Below, in pieces: positions 11,768 to 20,644 of a stretch of 64,000 bases of DNA (position 1 is the stretch's first letter; the number at the start of each line of letters is the position of its first letter). The notes under the pieces were generated by a model that was not told the DNA's origin, ran no database searches, and saw nothing but the letters and a program-made list of their open reading frames with translations. The DNA is from Epiperipatus broadwayi. Lineage: Eukaryota > Onychophora > Udeonychophora > Euonychophora > Peripatidae. The stretch is from contig JAQFVV010006255.1 of the NCBI GenBank assembly GCA_028023455.1, forward strand, positions 1,924,001 to 1,988,000. Direction: 5' to 3'. Made by a program: the position numbers and the translations under genes.

Positions 11768-11778
11768 CCTAGGTAAAC
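11768..11778 (+). promoter_or_regulatory. Candidate splice donor inside the LTR
   Basis: 'atcctaggtaaac' is a near-consensus donor (CTAG then GTAAA). It lies at the end of the GC-richer LTR zone. The same context occurs in the 3' LTR near 16690 and, as 'cctaggtaaat', in the LTR-2 LTRs near 46010 and 53730. It may define a leader exon whose transcript is spliced into the interior. This is inferred from sequence alone. Confidence 0.45.
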
Positions 11779-12592
11779 ATTTATTTATTATCATTTATAT
11801 GTAGTAGCCACCGCTGTAATTCGTAAATATTCAAGATTCAAATTATATGAACTCTATCATACATAAAATGAACTATTGATATGTGTGTTTAAGTTTCAAA
11901 TGCTATTAATGCTTTATTATTATATTTGTGAATGCTATATGAGTTAATATGTGCGTGATCATTATATCAGTGTTATTAGTTAAATTAGATAAATACCAGT
12001 GTTCTACTATTAAAATCTACAAGAATATTTAAACTAGTTTAGAAATGTTACTTTAAAAATGTGCGTGTGTTAAATCAGATTTATAAAGATGTTTAAATTT
12101 AGTCAATTAATGTTTGGTAATAAATTATCTTTAAACTTAATTAATGTTAATTAAAATAAAATGTCTTCAAACTTAAACTTTATTTGTCGGTCAATTCTTT
12201 TTACCAACCTTTTTATTAATTCTTTCCACCACTAATTTTGTATAATTTTGTTATTGAATTAAAATTAGACTGAGCTAGTTTTAGGGAATGTTTCAAGCGC
12301 TGGATTATGAGCCTACTGCCCGAATACATTAGTCTTCAGACTAGCTGGCGCCCCGGGGTTTACCCCAAAACAAATAAAGTATTTGGATAGTAGGGGTTTG
12401 AATCTAGCAGCCGAGATGGGCCATTGTTGATAGTTAAAGCTATCAATAAGATCTCCCATTTTGCTCGAACGTGCCGGTTCGTTCACGTAACCTTTATAAG
12501 ATTATAAATGTATTATGAAGGAGTTTGAAACCGGCCAAAACTTATATATACGTATAAGTAAGTGGTTTCAGCGGTTCGACCTGGTACATAAA

Positions 12593-12615
12593 TGGCTTTT
12601 CCCAACGTTTGGGGC
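12593..12615 (+). promoter_or_regulatory. Candidate primer binding site of LTR-1
   Basis: Four bases after the LTR end, TGGCTTTTCCCAACGTTTGG begins with the TGG expected of a site complementary to a tRNA 3' CCA. It loosely resembles retroviral Lys-tRNA sites that contain CCCAACGT. The match is imperfect, so the primer tRNA is uncertain. Confidence 0.45.
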
Positions 12616-13029
12616 TGGACCTAAGAAACAATAGTAAATAAATGCTTTGTTTCTTGTTTAAAAAAATTTTTCTATACAAAAGCTAAATTACGTACGTAAA
12701 GTGGTATTAATTAAAAAAAAAAAAGAATTGACCGAAACCTTTTTTTTTCTCCTTTAAATGAAGAGAGATTTATGCTATTTACGTTAGTTGAAATAAATCA
12801 TTATGTTAAATCGGAGACAGTTGGGTGTTTGGGCGGAGTTAAAGCATTAAGATCGGGTAGAGAAAAATGGACAAAGGAGGGGTGGAGTCAGCGTGTATTT
12901 CCAGTTTAGAAATAAATAAATAAAATAATAATTAGTAAACTTATTAAAGTGAATAAAATACGGTATTAAAAATAATGATAAAAAGTGTTTAAAATTATAA
13001 ATTATAAAAAAAAAACATATAAAGCCAAA

Positions 13030-13803
13030 ATGGAGACTCAAGGTAAAAATATAGAAAATAGCCCCAACAAGGAAAAAAGAGAAATCATAGCTTTACTAAC
13101 CAGCATGTTTGAAAAACAAAAAGAAACAGCCGAAGAATATAAAAAAATAGCTGAAGAGCTTAAAAACCAAAATAATGAAATGAAGAGTAAATTGGAAGGG
13201 CAAGCTGAAATGCTTGAAAAGTTAAAGGACCAGATCGAAAGGGGCCAAAATAAAATAAAAGAAGAAATTAGGGAAGAAATAGAAGAGATTAAAACACAAG
13301 TAAAAAATCAAGAGATCGTAGAAGTAGATTTTGTCAAAGAAAATAAGGAAGTTGAGGTCATCAAAGAGATAGTAGAGTCAGATAGTGGTAAATATAGTAG
13401 TTTGGAAATAGAAATTGAATTAGAATCAGATAGCGTTGCTACAGAGAAAGTAAAAACAAATGTAAATCAAGAAATAGAAGAGAGACATAAGTTCAAGGTA
13501 GAAGATAGCGTTGAAAAGTTTTTACAAAAAGTTAAAAAGGTTAAAGTAAAAGTTCACGTTTGTTTTAAACGTAGATTTAAAATAAAAAGAAAGCATAGGA
13601 AAAAATATTCACGGTTAGGAAAAATACGGCGGAGGTCTGTGAAGCTTAAAGGTTTTCTTATTTACAAGGCAGAAAATAAAACGGAAAGAGAAAGAGATAA
13701 AATAGATTTTAATCGAGAGATAGAAGTGAGAATATGGAGTATCGTTTATGTTAGTGAGTTAATAGAAAGAAAGAACCACCAGACAAAAATTAAAAATATG
13801 TAA
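13030..13803 (+). CDS. LTR-1 ORF: Gag-like coiled coil fused to basic tail, intact
   Basis: This intact frame of 257 codons starts at ATG 13030 in the context gccaaaATGg. The open frame extends 15 codons upstream to another ATG, but that one is in a poorer context. Residues about 10-110 are a Glu/Lys-rich heptad-like coiled coil. Residues about 110-165 are acidic. From about 175 the sequence becomes strongly basic (RRFKIKRKHRKKYS, then IRRRSVKLK), and it ends in a mixed 40-residue segment. The segment LEGQAEMLEKLKDQIERG aligns with LDSQAQILKKFEQQIMGK in the LTR-2 gag region, so the front half is probably Gag-derived. No zinc knuckle, protease or RT is present. A self-assembling, nucleic-acid-binding role is plausible but unproven. 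Confidence 0.75.
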   Translation: METQGKNIENSPNKEKREIIALLTSMFEKQKETAEEYKKIAEELKNQNNEMKSKLEGQAEMLEKLKDQIERGQNKIKEEIREEIEEIKTQVKNQEIVEVDFVKENKEVEVIKEIVESDSGKYSSLEIEIELESDSVATEKVKTNVNQEIEERHKFKVEDSVEKFLQKVKKVKVKVHVCFKRRFKIKRKHRKKYSRLGKIRRRSVKLKGFLIYKAENKTERERDKIDFNREIEVRIWSIVYVSELIERKNHQTKIKNM

Positions 13804-15763
13804 TCTGACGGATTCGCCGGCTTGACCTAGTTATTAACGACCATGGACTCGGAATAATGGAAAATGTTTAACAAAGTTTAATGAAATAAATGAAAAAACG
13901 AGTATCAAGTTAGTTTGAATAATTAAAAATGATTAAAGTTAGTCTTAGTAAAATAAAATAACAATCTTAGAGGTTTTTTAAAATGTCAAAGCAACGATAA
14001 AACAATTTATGTCAAAAAACCCTCGATTATGTCTTATCGATTATGTTAAATCCCAGCTCATAAGTCTAGAACATAGCGGAGCTTGACGCAAACAAAATAA
14101 ATGTGTAAAATCAAATTAGACAAGCAAAATGATTATGTCAAAAACCCTCGATTATGTCTTATCGATTATATTGATATCCCAGCTCATAAGTCTAGAACAT
14201 AGCGGAGCGTGACGCACACAAAATAAATGTGTAAAATCAAAATAGGCAAGCAAAATGAAAATGTTTTTTTTTTTTTTAAAAAAAAAAAAAAGGGAGAGTA
14301 AAAATAACGCTTTAAAAATAAAAATGAAATAAATAAGTGTATAATGAAAGTATTAATGAAAATAAAACATTATCAAATAAAATTAAAAAAAAAATGTATT
14401 AAATTAGGATTGAGGTGTGTGCGAGTATTTGGGCAAAGAAATTAAAAGTTGGTTTAAATCAGCACAAAATCTATCTGTGTGGTTAAATTGCCTTATACTT
14501 TGCTGCCTACTTCTCTTAACATTACATTTATTACCTAATGATGAAAATAAAAACTAAAAATGCACTCTAGAAAAATAAGAATTTGAAGTGGTCAATACTT
14601 AGGAAAAGTGATCAACGCACATGTTAATCAAGAAAAATGTTCGTAAATAAATAAGTAGGTCAAATAGTTAAAATAAAATCGATAAAATCAAGTTAAATAA
14701 ATAAGCGTAAATAAATCTATAGTAAATAATAATGAAGAATGACTCGTAATAAACTAATCGATTTTTTTTTTATTGAATACACGCATGTTAAATAAAGATG
14801 TTCGTAATGATTTACAAATAATATTATAAGATTAGTGTAAATAAATATTTTAAGTAATGTTTCTTAAGGGTTACAAATAATATTGTAATATAAATAAATA
14901 GTGTAAGATATTGTTCATGTGAATTTAAAAATAAGGTTGGAAGATTAATAATAAAAAAATAAAAGTCAATCTAAGGTGAATTAAGAGTGTATAAGTATAC
15001 ATGTGTATATATGCGCACATACACTGGTAATATTTGGTAAATACGATACCTCATGATGCGTATCTTAAATGTATTTATCCAGATATCCTTTTAGGTTATG
15101 TTCTTGGCACTGATTTCCTGTAAGATGCATGCAAAAAGGGATTTATTTATTATAGATTCCCTGTAAGCAAGTCCAGTAATAACTCGATATCTAGAATATT
15201 AGTAGGTGTAGAATTATGCTGCACGTATACACATGTGTAGGAAGTTATCTATAGCAAAAGGGAATGAGGGTAGTATAGAAATAAGTTTAGTTAAGGATAA
15301 GTTTAAAACTGCCGACTGGATAAATTTTAGTACCCGTAATGGACTTGTCAGGGATCATTCCTCTTTCCAAAGCGTAAGTCGAAAATGGACAGTTGAAAAT
15401 TCCTGCCATTTCGCAGTGACCCTTTCTTTTTCCAAGTCCGATCAAGAGAATCGGCAAATGAAGTTTCATTTTTCATACGTGTAAGTCGGTGTAAGTCAGT
15501 GAATCTGCTTCCGCGTCGTTTCCAAAAGATCCCTGTGCCACAAAATTAGTTTGTCCCGGTGGTCGTTATCCATGATTTAGATCATTGTGAGCAATGTATT
15601 CGGCATAGATAGAAGGAAAGGATAGTCAAAACAGATTGCCCTTTGTATGTTAAGTAAAAGATATTAAAAAGCTAACTTAGAAAAATAATAAATTAATAAA
15701 TCTTTAGAGTCAAGAATTAAAATTGCAAGAGATAAAATGGTCAAAAATGACGCATTTTACTCT
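13804..15763 (+). other. LTR-1 non-coding interior
   Basis: This is long AT-rich sequence after the ORF. It contains the 126-bp tandem pair at 14009-14258, with 'cagctcataagtctagaaca', which resembles 'tagctcgtaagtctgtcaa' in the post-pol region of LTR-2 near 51770. An 83-codon frame at 15233-15484 is not recognisable and I do not call it a gene. Confidence 0.6.
14009..14258 (+). repeat. Tandem pair, unit about 126 bp, inside LTR-1
   Basis: The units start near 14009 and 14135 and share 'accctcgattatgtcttatc' and 'cataagtctagaacatagcg'. They differ at only a few bases. They lie in the region corresponding to the post-pol part of related elements. Confidence 0.85.
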
Positions 15764-15777
15764 AAAACAGAGGGGGG
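15764..15777 (+). promoter_or_regulatory. Polypurine tract of LTR-1
   Basis: AAAACAGAGGGGGG lies five bases before the 3' LTR. It is the expected plus-strand primer for LTR retrotransposons. LTR-2 has the related tract AAAACAGGGAGAG in the same place, and both are followed by 'tgtaa'. Confidence 0.8.
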
Positions 15778-15782
15778 TGTAA

Positions 15783-17503
15783 TGTGCCAAGGCCAAATTG
15801 GCACATGTATATAAAATAATTTTGTCTAAAAAAATTATTAAAATAAAAAAAATCTTTCGTAAAAGAGTTTGAAAAAAAAAAGAAATTAATTGATTAAAAG
15901 GGGAGAGGGGGAGTTTTGTTTAGAAAAGATAAAACTAAGAGTTCATAAAAGTTAAAGAGTGTTATTATTATAAATTAAAAGCTTCAAAATATAAATCTCT
16001 TTTCATTCGAATTGAATAAAAAAAAATAGTATTAAAACTAGTTTTGATGTGTAGAATAAAATTATATATGTGCGTGCGAATGTAAAATAAATGTATCAGT
16101 ATTAAATATTATAAATAAATGAAAAATATATTTAAAAAAACACAGCGGTGCGCTACTAATTAAAGATATGAAAACAACACATTTTGAAATAGCTACTACT
16201 AATTAAACAATCAATCAAAAAACACGTTGTCATAGGATTAATTACCAATGAAATTCGACAACAGATATTTGCCGGAGGATATTACATGGACAACACGTCG
16301 CAGGTATAAATAGACTTTTTTTGTTATCGGACAATTAATTGAGAGAGTTTTATTCAGTCTAGTTTCCAGTGACAGTCTTGTTTCCGTTCAGATAACAATT
16401 TCTATTATGTATTCAGAAACAAAAATGCATTGTTGAGCAGCTTTTGGAAATATACGCTCGTGCTTCAGCCTTTTTAGTCCAACAAGATCATCAAAACCTG
16501 CCTGTGAAATAATGTCTGCATAACAACTCAGAAATCCTCCGTCAAACGTTCAACTGTCTTCAAGAATAAAACCAATGGATTCGCATAAAATCTCTTCAAT
16601 AAACATCCAAATCTAACCGGTTAGATATAATCCATCAGAAGCAGCAGAAGCAGCCAACAACAAGCAATATCCACGTTCCAAAAATCCTAGGTAAACATTT
16701 ATTTATTATCATTTATACGTAGTAGCCACCGCTGTAATTCGTAAATATTCAAGATTCAAATTATATGAACTCTATCATACATAAAATGAACTATTGATAT
16801 GTGTGTTTAAGTTTCAAATGCTATTAATGCTTTATTATTATATTTGTGAATGCTATATGAGTTAATATGTGCGTGATCATTATATCAGTGTTATTAGTTA
16901 AATTAGATAAATACCAGTGTTCTACTATTAAAATCTACAAGAATATTTAAACTAGTTTAGAAATGTTACTTTAAAAATGTGCGTGTGTTAAATCAGATTT
17001 ATAAAGATGTTTAAATTTAGTCAATTAATGTTTGGTAATAAATTATCTTTAAACTTAATTAATGTTAATTAAAATAAAATGTCTTCAAACTTAAACTTTA
17101 TTTGTCGGTCAATTCTTTTTACCAACCTTTTATTAATTCTTTCCACCACTAATTTTGTATAATTTTGTTATTGAATTAAAATTAGACTGAGCTAGTTTTA
17201 GGGAATGTTTCGAGCGCTGGATTATGAGCCTACTGCCCGAATACGTTAGTCTTCAGACTAGCTGGTGCCCTGGGGTTTACCCCAAAACAAATAAAGTATT
17301 TGGATAGTAGGGGTTTGAATCTAGCAGCCGAGATGGGCCATTGTTGATAGTTAAAGCTATCAATAAGATCTCCCATTTTGCTTGAACGTGCCGGTTCGTC
17401 CACGTAACATTTATAAGATTATAAATGTATTATGAAGGAGTTTGAAACCGGTCAAAACTTATATATATGTATAAGTAAGTGGTCAGCGGTTCGACCCGGT
17501 ACA
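15783..17503 (+). repeat. LTR-1 3' LTR
   Basis: This is co-linear with 10811-12588 over its whole length. Differences are scattered substitutions, small indels and the missing second copy of the 47-bp block. It ends GGTACA and is followed by the ATAC target duplication. Confidence 0.9.
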
Positions 17504-17995
17504 ATACACACACACCAATACAAACCCAATAAATCATTTTTCAAATAAAAATTATTAAACCTTTTGAGAATCATTATTTTTATAAAATAAGTTTATTTTT
17601 ATAAAATAAATGGATTAGAACACACAAAATTACTATACTTATGAATTCATATCAGCATAAATAAATATAGAGTTTATATAGACACACACCAATATTCTGC
17701 AATTACGTTTAGACTCCATTGAAGCTTTTGTTTGTGAATCAGGGTATTTTTAATCCAATAAAAGCATATTTTTAGGCCGATAAAAGGTTTCTGTCTTTAT
17801 CGTTTCATGGAAATTACAAAGTTGATCAAAAAAAATAATAAAAATTGATAAAAAAATCAAAATTTCATCAGACTTTTTTGTTAAAGACATCTTTAGAAAG
17901 CTACATTAGAGATGTATCAAATGCCCATATTTCTATTGACATCATGCTTATAGTTTTTATGTCATTAAAAAAGAAAACATTTCGACCAATTATAT
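17504..17995 (+). repeat. Interspersed repeat R, copy R1, second part
   Basis: R1 resumes after LTR-1. 'tattctgcaattacgtttag', 'aggccgat' and 'caaatgcccatatttct' align in order with 25830-26160 of copy R2. The start still contains units of the small tandem array that LTR-1 split. The copy ends near 17990, where Penelope-derived sequence begins. Confidence 0.7.
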
Positions 17996-18300
17996 AAGAT
18001 GGACGGAACATCCGCTTAATAACCCGAAGCAGATAAAATATAAAAAAGAAATTGTATATAAAATTAAATCTGACAATTGTAATATGGTTTTCTCTGGACA
18101 TGCAGGGAAACAGTTGGATATAAGATCCAAAGAACATAAGAGTGCAATTAATAGAAGAGATGATAAATCTGTTTTGTACATTCACTACTTAATGTAAAAT
18201 AGATTCTATAAAAATATGAAACTTTTCAATTACATTAAAGATCTGAAAGGAAGACAAATATATAAAACTAATAATATTAAGCAAAATAAAGATAATTATA
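17996..18300 (+). pseudogene. Penelope GIY-YIG endonuclease remnant
   Basis: From 18036 the plus strand reads KYKKEIVYKIKSDNCNMVFS and then GHAGKQLDIRSKEHKSAINR, RDDKSVLYIHYLM and a stop at 18197. This follows the better-preserved PLE-3 protein closely through the GIY-YIG-type VYK...VFSG core. After the stop, LFNYIKDLKGRQIYKTNNI matches the end of the domain. It has Lys where PLE-3 has the Glu of RRRLYET, which is probably catalytic. It is dead. The minus-strand open frames at 17901-18185 are antisense shadows. Confidence 0.75.
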
Positions 18301-18618
18301 TATATATATAATTTTTCAAGCAATTTAATTAATAACTGATCAACTAAAAATGAATTTAAAATTATATAATAAGATAATATATATAAAATAATACAAAGTA
18401 TATTTTTATCCATACTGTATAATTCTTATGTTACATAATTAATTCATTTCAACCTTTATTATTTTTATGGTTTTTATTTTATTTTATATTTCTATTTACT
18501 TTTATTTTCTTTTTTTCCTGTTGAAAAACAATAGGAGTTACTATTAATGATTAATACAGATAACATTTAACATTGAAAAGGCATTAAATTTTATGCTAAA
18601 AAGGGATTTTTTTAATAT
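18301..18618. other. AT-rich sequence, nothing recognised
   Basis: Low-complexity sequence between the Penelope fragment and the SINE. A TA run is present near 18297-18310. Confidence 0.45.
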
Positions 18619-18631
18619 AATTATAAATGTT

Positions 18632-18738
18632 GTCAAGCGTTGTTAGCCGAGAGGTCATCACACCCGCCTTGCAAGCAAGTAGTTGGTTGCAGACGGGTGT
18701 GGGTTCACGTCCCGGCCGATGCTATGACATATGAAGAA
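18632..18738 (+). mobile_element. tRNA-derived SINE, copy 1
   Basis: This 107-bp insertion lies between 13-bp direct repeats AATTATAAATGTT (18619-18631 and 18739-18751). It has a box A match TAGCCGAGAGG (18644-18654) and a box B-like GGTTCACGTCC (18702-18712). Between them, CTTGCAAG looks like an anticodon loop with TGC. It lacks a poly-A or simple-repeat tail and ends 'gctatgacatatgaag'. Long target duplications indicate reverse transcription by LINE machinery. Copy 2 is at 22825-22930. Confidence 0.85.
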
Positions 18739-18788
18739 AATTATAAATGTTAAGTCTAATAATATTCAAGGCTAAATGGGTTTATTAG

Positions 18789-18924
18789 TAATCATTAAAA
18801 CCAGTTAACACTTCGACAATCCCAATATCAATAACAATCAACAATCTCAAACTATTGTCAAGGAAAGATTGTTGATTGTTATTTATATTGGGATTGTCTA
18901 AGTATTGATTGGTTTTAATGATTA
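18789..18924. mobile_element. 136-bp foldback element
   Basis: This is a hairpin with arms of about 55-60 bp. Left: 'taatcattaaaaccagtt', then 'aatcccaatatcaataacaa'. Right: the complements, ending 'tggttttaatgatta'. Related one-sided sequences occur at 59456-59510 and 59787-59830 ('caatatcattaacaatca'), so it belongs to a dispersed family. It is non-coding. Confidence 0.7.
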
Positions 18925-19125
18925 ATTATAAATATATATTTTGTGTAATCACTACTATATATTGATACCTATATTACTTTATTAGAAAAAAGACATGCTG
19001 TGATATACACATGTTGCCATTGTAGTATCCGCACTTACGACTGCTCCAAGGTTATAACTGCAAGTCATACTGTGCGGTCAACAAATAACGTTTTACAATT
19101 CCCACGCTGTTCTTTCTTAACGAAG
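18925..19125. other. Unassigned sequence upstream of the minisatellite
   Basis: This is the transition from AT-rich intron to a GC-richer block that begins near 19010. No repeat ends or coding sequence were identified. Open frames here on both strands run into the minisatellite and are not genes. Confidence 0.4.
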
Positions 19126-19315
19126 CTCTCCAAACGCATTGGTCTGCCACGAAGCTCTCCAAACAAATTGGTCTGTAATGAAACTCTCCAATGAATTGGT
19201 CTGCAATGCTCAGCCACGGATGCTCTCCAAGGCATGGTCTGCACCGACTGCTCTCCAATGAATGGTCTGCAAGCAGCTGCTCTCCAAACGCTTGGTCTGC
19301 AACTTGCTACTGCGT
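19126..19315 (+). repeat. Minisatellite, unit about 30 bp with CCAA...TTGG
   Basis: About six units of the form GCTCTCCAAnnnnTTGGTCTGC follow one another (starts near 19126, 19155, 19183, 19220, 19247 and 19276), with variable linkers. The array is clearly GC-richer than its surroundings. Each unit holds a short inverted repeat, CCAA...TTGG. Open frames overlapping it on both strands reflect the repeat and not genes. Confidence 0.75.
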
Positions 19316-19600
19316 GACTGCTCTCTACAGCTCCCGATGTTACCCTGCTCTCTACTCCCGTCTATATTATACTGCCCGATGTTACCCAGTGTTCTTATCG
19401 GTCTCTGACAACTTCAACAATCAATCAATGCACTGACCAATAGAGTAATGCCTCTTATCTAGAAATATTTGTAATTAGCAAATATTTCTAGGAATTGTCG
19501 AACTCCATTACGTCAATGCACTAATTAAATTCCTCAGCTATCAGAGCGCGATCTAAAAACAGCCTTACGAATAAATTCTAGTTTTTCTGGAGTGCACAAA
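19316..19600. other. GC-richer sequence after the minisatellite, with a hairpin
   Basis: It contains 'ctcccgatgttaccc'-like repeats (near 19331 and 19374) and a perfect hairpin 'ctagaaatatttg', six-base loop, 'gcaaatatttctag' near 19459-19491. It is not recognised as a known element. Confidence 0.4.
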
Positions 19601-19950
19601 AATGTCTGCCATTTTTACAAACACTACAGCCATCTATAATTTTATTGTAGTATATAAATAACTAAATAAAGAAAACATTTAAAAGTAATTTATTTGACAT
19701 TGATTTGAATGAATCTGAAATAAATGAACCAATTATTTATTAAATTTTAAAATGAAATATTTTTGTGTAAATTATTGTTGAATGATAGCAATGCCTTATT
19801 AGAATTAGAAGAGTGTCACATGATCACCAGCCAGTGTTTAGGAATAGAAAATACTGCATTTTGTGCTGCCATAGCTATAGAAATCATTTTAGCAAGAAAA
19901 CACTTCTTTTGTTAAAATTTGTGTTTATTTTATTTTACATTTATAAATAT

Positions 19951-20077
19951 AAATTTTTATTAAACGCCCATTATTATATTAAGTAATAATTTACTAAGGC
20001 TGTAAGACCTATAGAGGTCCCTACCTTCGTATTTTTCAGACGCTTATTTCTAAGGTTACAGCCTTAGTAAATTATTA
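19951..20077. mobile_element. 127-bp foldback insertion with 17-bp target duplication
   Basis: This lies between direct copies of TTTACATTTATAAATAT (19934-19950 and 20078-20094) and is absent from repeat B, which confirms an insertion. Inside it, perfect 21-bp arms 'aataatttactaaggctgta' and 'tacagccttagtaaattatt' flank a GC-richer loop. A target duplication this long points to retroposition, not cut-and-paste. No promoter boxes were seen. Confidence 0.75.
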
Positions 20078-20644
20078 TTTACATTTATAAATATATTCAA
20101 GACATATAGTAAAGAAATATCCACCATGAGTATGACATCTTATATAGAAGGGGCATGAGCTCCCTCCTCATTTTGTATCTTTATGATGAAAATGGAATGG
20201 ATATCACAAATGCTATGCTGACTCCCATAGAACTAAGATAATTGAATTTGCTTTGGATTGTAATATCAAGAGAAATAATAATAATGGAATATCATCTAAT
20301 GATTCAAATTGCTTATGGATTCCTATGTTTGTGTTTTTGTTAGCAAAAAGTTATCAAAGGAAATGTCAACTAATGGAATATAAGCTGAAGTCATATAAAT
20401 ACAAAATTGTGGTAACAGATGCTAATAAAAACCTTTTAAATTAATACTGCCAAATAAGTTTCATTTAAAAAAAGAAATCGATAAAAAAGCCTAATGATAA
20501 TTTTAACGATAAACAGTTATTAAAGTTTTTTATTTATTAAAAATTTCTTGAGTACAATGAACTTGGCACTCATTGTCAGTTAAACAATATGACAAATATA
20601 TGTATTTTTAAAAAAGTAACAATATTAAAACTTTTATTTTTTAG

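Larger units (their letters stand above)
10811..12588 (+). repeat. LTR-1 5' LTR
   Basis: TGTGCCAAGGCCAAATTGGC at the left end contains the self-complementary GCCAA...TTGGC. The right end is GGTACA. Compared with the 3' LTR it has an extra tandem copy of a 47-bp block (about 11418-11511). A GC-richer zone near 11270-11770 ends in a consensus splice donor (see 11770). A conserved segment 'caagcgctggat' near 12294 recurs in the LTR-2 LTRs. Confidence 0.9.
10811..17503 (+). mobile_element. LTR-1: non-autonomous LTR retrotransposon (LARD-like)
   Basis: This 6693-bp element has two directly repeated LTRs of 1778 and 1721 bp, both beginning TGTGCC and ending GGTACA. It has a 4-bp target duplication, a candidate primer site after the 5' LTR, and a purine tract before the 3' LTR. 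The 3.2-kb interior has no protease, RT, RNase H or integrase. It has one intact ORF (13030-13803) and long non-coding sequence. This fits the LARD type of non-autonomous LTR element. The Gag-like coiled coil and the post-pol sequence resemble LTR-2 at 45-54.5 kb, which suggests descent by deletion from a related Ty3/gypsy element. The LTRs differ at scattered sites, so the insertion is fairly recent but not brand-new. Confidence 0.88.

Noticed and set aside
13996-14260. CRISPR-like direct repeats
   Set aside because: Only two adjacent units without distinct spacers, inside a eukaryotic LTR element. It is a tandem duplication.
15233-15484. 83-codon frame in the LTR-1 interior
   Set aside because: No recognisable domain, and a frame of similar length lies on the opposite strand. 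It is treated as chance.
17901-18185. Two minus-strand frames of 60-94 codons
   Set aside because: They are antisense to the Penelope GIY-YIG remnant on the plus strand, which shows recognisable motifs.
18632-18738. A functional tRNA-Ala(TGC) gene
   Set aside because: The acceptor arm does not pair, box B has a mismatch, and the segment has a 13-bp target duplication and a second dispersed copy. It is a SINE.
19000-19436. Overlapping open frames on both strands (64-81 codons)
   Set aside because: They follow a GC-rich minisatellite. Open frames arise from low stop-codon density in repeated units.
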